NCBI GenBank assembly: GCA_013397845.1
Contig: VZTG01004479.1
Location: 2,475,990-2,539,989, forward strand
Direction: 5' to 3'
DNA length: 64,000 bases
Source: Melanocharis versteri
Lineage: Eukaryota > Chordata > Aves > Passeriformes > Melanocharitidae
Shown piece by piece: positions 25,746-37,008 of the stretch (within the stretch, counting starts at the first letter, position 1; every line of letters starts with the position of its first letter). Both the position numbers and the translations under genes were made by a program. The notes below the pieces were generated by a model. It saw nothing but the letters and a program-made list of their open reading frames with translations. It ran no database searches and was not told where the DNA came from.

Positions 25746-27892
25746 AATACTTCACATATGCAGTATATGCTAAAATGTATGATTACGTCTTTATCTCTCT
25801 CTGAAGTTCATTTATGTTGAACAATTTCGGTGTTGCCATTGATGTGATCCATATCTCACATTTTTGTTGGTAGATGGGCAATTTTGTTTTGTGCCCAATT
25901 ATTTTGTTGAAAAATGCTCCAATGATTAGTCAGTTGTTAACCAGGTAATGAAATTGAAAATGTGGCTATACAGAATTCTACTTTTGAAACTATCTACCAC
26001 AGACTAGAATCTATCTACCTAGACTCATTTTCCCAGCTGATTTCTGTTCTATATGTGAATTATTTTGTGCATGATTAAAATATCTCTCATATCCTGTGAA
26101 TATAGTACAAAGCACAGTAGTAAGTGACACTTTCCAGGAGGATACAGTAGTGACAAGGCACAGAAGGCTAGCACAGAATTTGTGGATAACTTCTGAAAAC
26201 GGACAGAGGAACCTTCAGGTGTTGAATTAAAAAGATGTTTATTAACATTTATACAACATAAAGATATAAATCTCTACTAGTAGAAATTCATTAAACTGAC
26301 AGCTGTGTAGCTCACTACCGTCTCCGCCTAACTTTTAATCACAAATTGAAGCAAAAAGGTTTGTTGAGGTGATAAAAGTCCAGGTTAGAGATTCATACTT
26401 TCATTTGGCTCCTGGATGGTGAAATGAAGTGCCAATGTGAATATGTGATTCTTGCATTCCTCTCAGAACTATGGAAGAAAAAGCATTTCTAGACCTAAAG
26501 AATCTCTCTTTCCACCTCTCGACCTCTTCCTCCAATTCTCCCCCGAAGTCTCTGAAGATAGATAATTTTACTTTAGACTCTCTTCTTTCCCCAGTATATT
26601 CTGGAGAAATTGTAATCACATAAGTCAACATTTATAATAGAAAAATACAAAGAAATTTTTTAAGTCCTGTTTTGAGGTCCGTACAGTGATCCTACAGAAT
26701 ACACTTGTGGCTAAGGTCCAATACTGGGATTAAGAAAGTGTCAGATATCTTTTCTTCCACAAGTCAAATGTATTGTTATGGAATAAAAATGTATTTTAAT
26801 CCTATAAGTTTTTTTTCTTAGACATTTCATTTATTTGCTTCTCAATATCTCAATTTGCAACCTACACTTTCACAGATTGACATTGTGCTATCTTGCACAT
26901 TAATATTTGCAAAGACTTCAGCTAGGGTGGTTTTGGACACTTTAGAATAATTTATTTCACAGATAGGCAGACGAACCATAGGAATTAGGTGCCTGTAAGT
27001 TTCTTAGCCTGTTAAGGTACAAGGTTCAAAGTTCACTTTTGAACACTCTTGGAAAAGTTACCAGGTCTTCCTAGAATGACATTTTTGCATAAATGAATTA
27101 ATGTTTCGGAAAGACTAAGTGATCTGTCTGGAAAAGATTTCCTGTGGGAAATAGGAGAATGACACACTTTACTCAGTTGGATAGCTGGAGAGAGAACGGT
27201 GAATATGAATGAGAAGAGGGACAACAAGTACAGGAATTAAACTCAGCAATGTTATGTAATTATCTGAATAGTTTGACCTGAATATGAAAGTAGAGGCTTT
27301 GCTTGAGTTTTTGGGTTTTCAGGTTTCTTTCATCTCTCAGTGACTAAGTGTATTTTCTGTACCAAAGCCCTCTCCTCGTTTCTTCTTTTTTCTGCCTGTA
27401 TTTGCAGTTAAGCCATTGTTTCAATGTGTATATGCATCATGTGTCATAAAAGACTGTCCCCACCAGGTCTAATCTAATGGTGTGGGTACTGGAAGCAAAG
27501 TTAGAGAAATTTGCTGTTAATGTGGGATTTCTTCCCTAATATATAATGTATAGTGTATCTGTAGCATAAATTTCCCCAAAAAAATATGTGCATAAACTGG
27601 GATTTTGTGTCCCTGATAATTTTTCTGTGAATCTGATAATAAGGATGTCATCAGTTTCTCAGGGGCTGATTTAATAATTACTACTAACTGCCAAAAAGGT
27701 ATGGCTAGATGAAATATTAAAATCCTGTACTACACCAGTAATTCTCAGAGTTCTTTACAAAAAAAAAAAAAAAATCCTCATTTTAAGAAGGACAGAGAAT
27801 ATCTTGTTTGACAGCATTGACAGTTGAGGTCTGATGACTCTTGCTGCAGCATGTGAAAAAGATTACTATTCATCAATGACTACTTTGTTCTT

Positions 27893-27957
27893 GTCTATAT
27901 ATGACAGCAGTCTATATATGACAGTCTATATATGACAGCATTTATATGTCTATATAT
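27893..27957. repeat. Irregular TCTATATATGACAG tandem repeat
   Basis: The unit GTCTATATATGACAG occurs at 27893, 27910 and 27924, with a partial copy (GTCTATATAT) at 27948. Spacing is 17, 14 and 24 bases, so units vary by gain or loss of CA(G) and a TTTATAT insertion. Confidence 0.85.
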
Positions 27958-28097
27958 CCAGCAGTCATCACAAGGGGAAGAGCGTCCATATTTCAGTTAC
28001 ACTCTGCTAAGCTAAAGCACTTCACCCTAAACTATTCATTAAGAATATTCTAGGCTTTTTTACTGGTGTGTTGATATACAACCTATTTTGCTGAAGA

Positions 28098-28230
28098 GAT
28101 CACAGAATATTCTGAGTTGAAAGGGACCCACGAGGATCATCAAGTTCAACTCTTAAGTGAATGGCACATACAGGGATTGCACTCATAGCCTTGGTGTTAT
28201 TTGCACCCTGCTCTAACAAAGCTAACTTCT
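28098..28230 (-). mobile_element. tRNA-Ile-derived SINE with CR1 tail (TguSINE1-like)
   Basis: Read on the minus strand, the element has two parts. The 5' part (28230 down to 28160) is a decayed tRNA-Ile: GTTAGC at the acceptor/D side, an A-box-like region near 28213-28224, an AAT anticodon at 28199-28201 within CAAATAAC, CACCAAGG after it, and a B-box-like GTGCAATCCC at 28173-28182. The 3' part (28153 down to 28098) is a CR1-type tail: GATGATCCTCGTGGGTCCC, then CAACTCAGAATATTCTGTGA. The linker CATTCACTTAAGAGTTG joins them. This architecture matches TguSINE1, described in zebra finch as a tRNA-Ile SINE mobilised by a CR1 partner. Both internal promoter boxes are mutated, so it is probably inactive. 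It is not a functional tRNA gene. Confidence 0.85.
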
Positions 28231-29794
28231 AGTGAAAGGAAATGAAGATAATAGAAAGAAGTATCTGATTTGTTCGCAGAGTGATACTTAGAATTTTTCC
28301 TGAATTGCCCATCGATAACCTACATTGCTTGGTTATGGATAAGGATGTGAATCCCCTACTGCATCATCCAGTATAACATGCTTTCTCAGTTATTGAGATT
28401 TAAACAGAGCATAATACAGCATTAAACTGGTCTCCCTTATTAGAAAAATACTTTAGGCAGTCTGGGGCAGAATTTGACCTTCTATTTTTGAAGTTCCTCT
28501 TTGTTGCAAACCTTCCCTGTGGGGAAGACACTTCGGTGTCTGAGGTTTGTGCTCATATTTATCCTGAAAGACACTCTTTGATTTGAAGTTCTAAGTACAA
28601 CAACTTCCTTAACACCAGCAACTAGATAAAACTCCCATTAATTTTAAATTTTTATACATACCTACATTTTACCTTTTCTGTATATTCCCCTTTGTGTATT
28701 AGTGTCTTGATTATTCTTTAGAACTAACTTATCTGAGGAATAAATTATCTGGATATACTTTCATAGTATGTCTACTGTATTAAATTTTATTTTAGCTACA
28801 CAGTATCAACAAAAGGTATATCAAAATCACAATAAAAAATTCAGAAGAGGAATTTGTGAAACATGCTATTGGGTTTCATCAGAGGCTTGAATAAGATCTT
28901 AATCAGCACAGCTTTAATGCCATTAACAGTTTTGCCTATGCTTCAGCTAGTGTTCATGCAGATGAGAACAAATATCAATATCGCTCTGTCAAGTGAATGC
29001 CGCACATATGGTATCTTAGAACCTTAAAATAAATCAGGTATGGTTTATAAAATGTAATTCAAACCACTGTAGTGTGCAATAGCATAAGCAGGATAAGGGA
29101 TTTGCTCGCCTTGCTTTGCCTTGTAGTGAAAGACAGGCCTGCACAAAAACCTTGAACTGGATACCTCCTTTTGCAAAAATGTCTGTATGGAATCTTGAGT
29201 TTCTCAGGAGTGCATCTGTCTGTATTAATCCTAGACCTACTTAATTTCAAATGTCGTGGGAATTTGGCTACCTTACCTCTATGCATATTTTGCTTTGTGT
29301 TGCACATACAGACACCTAAATGAAAGTACTGATGTTTATAGACAGACTTACAGCACACATATGTGAATATAAGTATATATTTATATATGAGAAAAGTCTT
29401 AAAATTATAACATTTTCCTAGCTGACTTCTAAATCCTGGCTTTAAGAACTAAAAGAAAGCTTCATACCCTTGATGAAAGCAGATGGAAGAATCCCGTACC
29501 AGTAGAGAGAGATTGGCAATTTTCAAGAATGTATTAATTTCAGTAGTTTCCATTTGGAATCACAGATTGCAGTTGCATCAAAACTATACTTGTTATCTAG
29601 CTTTTTACCACAATTTCTTTTCTATGTTGTAGTTATGACATTTTTAGTGGAAACAGGGAAAGTTTGTAGAAAGAGGAAAGCAAACACTCTTTGGAATAAA
29701 AAACTGTGATGGTCTCTAGAGAAGTATGATGCATAGAGGAAGCTTGTATCAGGTATGCTACAAGACTCATAAAGTCCACTGATTATTACTCACT
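28231..29794. other. Unique non-coding DNA
   Basis: No gene or transposon recognised apart from the structured palindrome at 28506-28550. A 99-codon minus frame (29059-29358) has no known domain. Confidence 0.5.
28506..28550. other. Compact three-way-junction palindrome
   Basis: The 45 bases fold as an outer stem GCAAACC (28506-28512) with GGTTTGT (28544-28550, one G-T pair), enclosing two adjacent hairpins. These are TTCCC/GGGAA with loop TGTG (28513-28526) and GACAC/GTGTC with loop TTCG (28527-28540). Only three bases, 28541-28543, are unpaired at the junction. TTCG is a stable tetraloop in RNA. No known gene or element is recognised around it, and function is unknown. Confidence 0.6.
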
Positions 29795-30850
29795 TCTGTT
29801 GTTTCTGGGAGCCAGTGATACAGCCATGAGCAGTACAAGCAGCACCAAGAAGGATTACAGATCCCTAGGAGTGGCAGTAAAGGCCTCTGGAATACATATA
29901 GCTTTTTCATCAATCCTCTAAATCAAAGGGAAGGGTTTGCTACGGGCCAGTTGAATCTGAAGAATCAACAAATGACTACAGGCCTGGTGCCACAGCCAGG
30001 GGTTTGGCTACTTAGACTATGGGACTCACTTTGAGAAACCTGGTCTACTGGGGACTGATGGGGTCCACCTGTCAGAGAAGGGGAGGGCATTTTTGGTTAT
30101 AAGCTTGCCAAGCTGGTGATGGAGACTTCAAGCTAAAATAATCAGGGGAGGTGAGTCACAATCCATCCCGCTCCTACCAGTTTGATGCAAAGGGCTACAA
30201 AGAGATGACTGGAGAGGGATCACTGGTCAGCAGGAGAACACCTGAATGCAGAACAAAGGAATTCCAACTTCTCTAGCCAGTAAGTCAACATCATTGAGGC
30301 CTCCAGAAGGTAGAGTAGAAGACTCCATTCTGACCTATAAGGCCACATCTGGAGTACTGTTTCGAGTTCTGGGCCCTAAAGTTCAAGAAAGACAAGGAAC
30401 TACTGGAAAGGGTTACGAAGAGGACTGTGAAAATCATTAGGAAACTGGAACATCTCTCTTAAGTGGAAAGGCTGGGAGATCAGAGCTTGTTTAGCCTGAA
30501 AAAGAGATGACTCAGATGGGATCTTATAAATGCATAAAGTTATCTTAAGGGCAGTTGTCAAGGGGGTGGGGCCGGACACTTTACAATGGTCCTAAGCAGC
30601 AGGATAAGGAGCAAAGGGCACAGACTGGAGCACAGGAGGTTCCATCTAAATATGAGGAAAAACTTCTCCACTTTGGAGTTGACAGAACACTAGAAGAGGT
30701 TTTGGAGTCTCCTTCTCTGGAAATACTCAAATTCTGTCTGGATATGATCCTGTGCAACCTGCTCTGGGAGAACCTCTTTCAGCAGGGGGGTTGAACTAGA
30801 TGATCTCCAGAACTGCCTTCCAACACCAACCACTCTGTGATTCTGTGACC
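29795..30850 (+). mobile_element. Internally deleted CR1 LINE: ORF1 esterase end fused to ORF2 3' end
   Basis: Two distant parts of CR1 are joined. From about 29795 to 30310 lies ORF1-type sequence; its frame from 29985 gives WCHSQGFGYLDYGTHFEKPG followed by the esterase block GTDGVHL at 30051-30071, with the expected catalytic Asp (30057-30059) and His (30066-30068). From about 30330 the sequence is the ORF2 C-terminus (PHLEYCFEFWA, then KDKELLERVTKR), followed by GGACACTTTACAATGGTCC, CCATCTAAATATGAGGAAAAACTTCT, and the 3' tail TTGAACTAGATGATCTCCAG ending CTCTGTGATTCTGTGA. Nearly all of ORF2, including endonuclease and reverse transcriptase, is missing. Stops and frameshifts break the remaining frames. 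A longer CR1 with its 5' region retained is uncommon among 5'-truncated copies. Confidence 0.88.
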
Positions 30851-33800
30851 CTTCTTGAGAAGTAAGTATGCTGGTTTGATAGAAACTTCCCACACACAGA
30901 AAATATTTGAGTTGAGTGGACAGCCAAAACCTTAGCTGTAAAGAAAAATTATGAGTAGAACTGCTTTGCAAAATGTCTTCTCCTTTTTTAAGAGAGAAAA
31001 AGAAAAAAAAGAAAAAAGAACTGCATTCTGTCTATAATAAGACAAGTGAACGTTAAACATCTGATTGAGGAATTTTACAGAAGACTCATCACAAGTTTTC
31101 TTTTTGCTTTTGGGTATTATGAGAGATTTCAGAAACGACATAGAAGTGATAACAAAGCTGAAGGACATTATTATAAAAATGTTTGCAGGATGACACAATC
31201 ACAGTCTCTTCAACATGTGCTATACAGAGCCTGTCTGTACAACTGAGAGTGATCTTAAGAACAGGTTATGACTAAAAGTCTAGTTGACTAAATCCAGGCA
31301 CAAGCTAAATGTGTATGTTCAGTGAAATGAAGAATTAGCTCTGGTATTATATATACAAGGCAATTCTGAACTAAGCAAGCTATGAAAACTACAGTTAGCT
31401 TTCAGCCATGTAGAGCTCAGAGAAAAGTCTGTACAGAATGTATGTTGAAGTAAAGCAAAGTAAAAGCAAAGAACGTATCCTCCAGAACACAATAAGGTTG
31501 GTGGGAGTTTGTCCTACACAGATAATAGAAGATTTTTCATTCTTTACCCTTAAACTTTCATTCCTTAACCAAATAAAGGAGTTCATATAGAACTATGATT
31601 AAAAGATTGAAAATAAAGTTTGGAAAGTTTAATTTTTTTAAATAAGTCTTATGTAGATTTTCATCTTATAAAAAATATCTCCTTTAATCTGTCGCTTTTA
31701 TATCAAGCCTCACCTGAAATCTTTCTCTAAGCTCTTTAACTGGATTTATCCGAAAACATAAAACATTTATTTTACATTTTCTTTTTCAAACTGTGGATTT
31801 GAGATAGTGGACTTACACATAAAGAACAAATGTAAGATAATAAATTCATCCCTGATGTAGTGTCACTGATTTCAGAAGTAATTCTGGCCCAGTTATTTGG
31901 AAATATATTTTTCAAAGACTTCATTATCTTATAGTAATTTTTCATTTCACTAGGGAAACCAGACATGCAAAAGAAAGAGGAAAAGGAATCAGGAATAATT
32001 AAAAGTGCATGTGATAGTAATTTCTTCTGTACCCAAAGAGAGTTTAAAACCTACTATTTAGCTTTCTACAGAAAAAGAAAAAGGAAAATGCAATAAAGTG
32101 AATAATACATCAAAAGCTAAGGAATAAAAGATTTATCATACTTTTCTCTATCCTTTCTAAAATAATAATTCATGTCATCAATAGATTGGAGTATTTATTT
32201 GGCAGAGGTGAAATATATTGTATTTATCTGAATCACTTCACGGAATTCACTGATACTGAGGGAAAAATATGTAAGGTTATTCAGGAAAGTCAGTATATAT
32301 TCTCTTATGGAAAATAAAAATTAATTTCAAGCCCAGAACCAATTCAATTCCTATCATTATGTCATGCTAGTTTGTCCCTCTGTGACTTGCAAAGACATTA
32401 CTGAGGATTCAAGCGTATCAAGGTCTTAAACTATTTAGGATTAGACAGTGAGAGCTATTGCTCTGTGTATGATGAGACAATGTAGGTTTTCTTGTCTTAG
32501 ATGTTTCAGAAAATCTGCTTTAAAAGTTTCTGATTTCTTAATAAAGCGTGGGTTTCATAGCTGCTTGAGAAAAACTGGAGAAACATTAGGAAAATGTATT
32601 AAACATTGACTTTTTCTGCACGGCAAGAGAAGTACCTTGGAGTGCTTTCCATACCATTGGAAACTACAGCCACATGGTTTCATTAAAAATTATGTGTTAA
32701 GGCATAAAGTGATCAGTAGTAACCAGGAAAAAAACTCTGCTAAACCAGGGGTGGAGGGTGAGCGAGGTGGGGGGAATATGAAAAATATGTATTGTGCAAT
32801 TTTTTCACTTGATTTATTTTTATTTGATTTGTTGTTTGAAGTCAGTCCTAGTTCCAAGCCCACCTTTGGCAATTTAATATTAGATTAGAGTTCATAAATG
32901 TCAAGCTGTCTCTTCACGTCAGCTTGCTGCAGTACAACTGTATATGCAGGCACTGCTTTCTTTGTTCATTGCAGTCATAAAAAACATTTTGTCAGTAGTT
33001 GAAGGATTTATAAATGCCACACTCTATCCTTTTTCCTTTTTTTTTCCTTGCAGTATCATGTTACCTGTAATTCATTAATGAGTAGAGCTTCTGCAAAATA
33101 TGTATTTTAACAATCATCTGTTTCTACAATCTGAGACTGACTTTGCTGCAGTGTGCTAGCGTGCAGAAGAGGGAACTGTCAGCAGCAGCTGATTTATAAG
33201 AGTGATTTACCTTCTGGAGAGTGTAATTATGTTCATAGTTAAGAATTAATCAGGTGAGAGAATTATAGAATAATCACACTCTTGACTTTGGAAGGACAAA
33301 CTAAATGGAGATTGTTACACCAAGTCATCTCAGCAGATGGTGGTCTCTTTACTCTTTAACAGCTGGAAGACCAGGTTTCCAGGATAGTTGTCTTTATTTT
33401 TAAGAGATAAAATGAGCAATCTTGCAGCAGTTACCCATCAGCTCACGTTGGTGACAGCACATGAGAAAGGTGAAGCAAGAATAAAATACATCAGCAATCA
33501 TGAAATTAAAATAAACCGGATAAAATTAGTTTTTTTTAATTTGCCACTATGACATTGTGTATAGTTCTGTGAATATAAGAAAGGATTCTCTCTGTCTCTG
33601 CTAACTAAAAGACTTTTCTCTCTCTTCTTAATAATGAGCATGATGTCTTTTACATCTCAGCTTTCTTGGTATGTGTCTTTTAACAGTTCTATTTTATCAA
33701 AGTTCATGGCAGGTGGATCTTCATTTGAAGATGACACACTGTCTAAAAGTCCAAAGGCTATAAAATGAGATTTTCCAGATAGTTTATTGAGATTCTACAG

Positions 33801-34974
33801 GATTTTTAATGGAAGTATATTTTACTTTTCATTCTGTCTGGACTCACTGCAATCCCTTATAAGTAGAATCTTACCCTAGGCACTGCCAATCAGATATGAC
33901 ATATGCAGTCATACTCGGCATGCAAGGGATATTGACTTTATGAGGCACCTTGCATAGTGAAAAATCTCCCTTAGTTTCAATGAATCTTGATTAAATTTTG
34001 TGAGGTTCACCACCTCCGATGAAGTGGAGGTGATCATTTTGCTTATTACCTGAGGGGCCAGAATATTTCAGGAAGAATGTGGTCAAACAAGTGGTAGTTA
34101 CTGTTGTTATAAAGATGTCTCATGTTCTCCACATTATATTTATACCTGGTACATCAAGGCATGATCTCCTTTACTAGCATAATATGAAATATGGTTTTGA
34201 GCAAACTAACTGTAGAGAAAAACAGTTATGAACAAATTCTACCAGGATTTCCTCCACTTTAAGCAACCACAGTTCTTTTTATAGTGATGATGTGTAGTCC
34301 CTAGCAGTCAAAATCATGGTGCGCTTTTTATTTCAAACATAATATGAGATAGTGAGCTCTTTAGGAGGACACACTTCTGGTTTTCTGCACACCCAATGAG
34401 CTATCAAATGTGCCTTAATCCAGAGCAGCCATTGGAACCACAGCAACATCAATGGAAGACACATTTCATCCTTCCCAAAGGAAAATGTTTTATGATAAAA
34501 AAGCTGTGAAAGTTCCAGCGTTCAGGCAGGAGAGAGAAAAGATCTAAAAATTCAATACATTGTTTTCATGCGAGCAGAATCTGACAGCAAAGGTGAAAAC
34601 TCACTTTCTAAATCAAATGTGCTGTGTTGTGTGGGATGAGTTCCATTTGGCTTCCCTGCCCCATTATGCCTCCTTATCCTTACAGCACAGGGTTGTTTTT
34701 TTTAACAGTGTCTGAAAAGTCACCTTGGGACTTGACAAATTATCCTTCCTGTTATGTCATGTTCTCAAGGAGACTATGCTATGGCATTAATTTTAGTATG
34801 AAAAAAAAGACCATAATGTCCACACTGGCAAATGAATGGTCCAGTATTTATTTACATATCTCCCAAGTGTTTCTCAAAGGATCCATTCCAAATGAAATTC
34901 TGTCTGTCCCAAAGGAGACAAAGGTGTTTTGTGCCCCATTTGCACAATGAGGGATCTGTGTATTAAGGCAGCAG

Positions 34975-35060
34975 TCTGCATATCATTATGCATAATTATG
35001 ACTATAATTACAGCCCTTCATTTCCCTGTCTCTATGAGTTGCCACCTGTGATAATCTGGA
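34975..35060. other. Candidate conserved non-coding element
   Basis: A cluster of POU/homeodomain-type motifs includes the perfect 12-bp palindrome ATTATGCATAAT (34985-34996), followed by AATTATG, ATAATTAC and ATAATCTGGATC. The dense TAAT cores in otherwise mixed sequence resemble deeply conserved vertebrate enhancers. This is inferred from composition only; no alignment is available. Confidence 0.22.
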
Positions 35061-36942
35061 TCATATTTAGCATAAATATAGTTATTTTTAAAGTGTAGAT
35101 TTTTGCTGAAAAATAAAGCTGCACAGAAACCAATGCCCACACAGAGTTTTTGTTTTCCAGGTCTTTGCAAGCTTTCTTCAGAGTTCTATGTTTCGTACAT
35201 GTACCAGCTTATCTACATTCAAAGCAGAAAATGTCAATATTAATTCCAACATCAGACTTCAGATTTTTGGGGCCTACAGAACTCTCCAGAAAAAGATATG
35301 ACTCAGTCATCAATAAGTGAAGAATAGCAGTGATTTCAGCGTTACAGACAGTAATTTTTATGCTGTTCAGCATGTCCATCTAGCTTCAGGTTTCCTTCTA
35401 CAAGTACATATTGTGTTTGTATTTCTGAGGACCCAAGCTGACAGCTCTTTTACTTTGGGAACAAGTTCCTGAAACTTACCAACATGAGATATTAAGCATT
35501 CAACTAGAGATATAGATCAAATCTCATTCAACATTAGTCCATAAATTAGCAAGTTTTCCTTCTCACATAAACTATGCAGTGCATGTCCACGGATAGGTCC
35601 TGCAAATAGATCTGACCTTAAATCTACTTTCTTCCCTAGTTCTAAGAAAAAGTGTTTGTCCTCCTGCAACAGCAGTGACTCGTGGCCTCTCATATAGCTT
35701 GCCCTGTGTCTCCAGCAATAAGAAAGCTTGCACTGATATGTAGAAATCTCTAAAACCTCAGTTTTGGGAACTAGGGCAGAGTCTTTTGCACAGCTATTTT
35801 GGCAGCAATATGTTATTTAAAGAAAAATGCTATGAAAATATGGGCTTTAAAGGGCATCCCAGTTTTCATGATTGATTATTGTTGCTTATCTTCATCCACT
35901 TAAGATTTCAGAAAATGTAGTTTTGAAAGAAGATCCACTAGTACTCATTAGGGTTCGAATTACTGACTAACAGTTTACCTTTATCTTTTACTTTTCAGTT
36001 AAATTCTATAGGCTCTTTAGAAATAAGAGTTTACAATTTTTGTGTTTGTGTCAATTAAGAGGACTTTTTGCATAATATTAAAGATTGGTAATGATACTGT
36101 AAGCTCTGGGCAGATAATTTCTAGCTTTTGAATGTTTCTGATTCTTCTTTATCTCATAGTAATTGTAACAATACTTGGCACATGTTCACTGCTTTAATGC
36201 TGTGAAAAGAGCAGTCAATGAGTCTTCACAACTTTCTACTTACAAAATTAAACTCAAATTTTAAAAATCAAGGAATCATTTGCCTTTAAGAGATACTGTT
36301 GCATATTTTCAGCATAATGAATATTACTACAGGGAATTTTACTCAAAGCAATGGGAGTTTGAAACATCTCTTTTCAACTCAGGAGAGCCCTACTGTGTGA
36401 CAAAAAGGAAGGGAAGATGTGAAAGTAGTGTAGGTGAAGTAGCTGGACCTCTTAAAAAGGGATCCCTGAGGATTTTCCACATCTGGAAAAGTCTATGAGT
36501 AACATTTGTTCTTATCAGATTATTCTTCCTTTCTTACAATATATAACTGTAGCAGAAAATCAACATAAATCTAATAATATTTGCTTTGTTCTCACAGTTT
36601 TCTCACAGTGCAAATAAATAGAAGTGAAATAAGACAGACGAGTTGTCAGAGAAAGACAACTTTGCAAAATTTCAGCAGCTGCATTGAAAGCAATCCACTT
36701 TATGCTCCAAAGCATTTCCCTTTTACTTCCCCTATGTAAAACCCACTGGATTCTATTTATCTAGGTAAGACACCCATATAGTGCTAACCCTATGGCTTTA
36801 AATTTCCTATTTCAGATGGCTTTATTAATCTCTCAGCTGGTCAGCTACAGATTGTGCTTTCAGCTACAACTGTGCTTGCTAAAACAGCTCTGCTGGACAC
36901 TGGAAATTCACTTTTTACTCTACCATTCTTTTATTAAACAAA

Positions 36943-37008
36943 AAAACCCAAAAAAACAAAAAAACAAAACAAAAAAACCAAGCAAACAAAAAAAACAAAT
37001 GGGGGGGA
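36943..37008. repeat. A-rich simple repeat
   Basis: AAAC/AAAAAAAC-type units run for about 60 bases on the plus strand and end in a G7 run (37002-37008). No LINE or processed pseudogene is recognisable upstream, so it is probably simple expansion and not a poly(A) tail. Confidence 0.75.

Larger units (their letters stand above)
24721..28097. other. Unique AT-rich non-coding DNA
   Basis: No gene is recognised. It contains the 46-bp duplication and the TATATGAC repeat listed separately, an A16 run at 27759-27774 with no retrocopy upstream of it, and scattered A/T tracts. Open frames are all under 80 codons. Confidence 0.55.

Noticed and set aside
27759..27774. A16 run as the tail of a processed pseudogene
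   Set aside because: No transcript-like or LINE-like sequence precedes it on the plus strand and no target-site duplication is apparent. The A-run near 63743 fails the same test.
28160..28230. tRNA-Ile gene
   Set aside because: The acceptor, A-box and B-box positions are mutated and a CR1 tail is attached, so it is a SINE head, not a functional tRNA.
33257..33300. Possible CR1 tail (TTATAGAATAATCAC...GGAAGGAC)
   Set aside because: Only scattered matches to the CR1 end; too diverged to separate from chance.
33988..34019. Hairpin CACCTCC...GGAGGTG
   Set aside because: A 7-bp stem with an 8-base loop is common by chance over 64 kb and nothing else supports a function.
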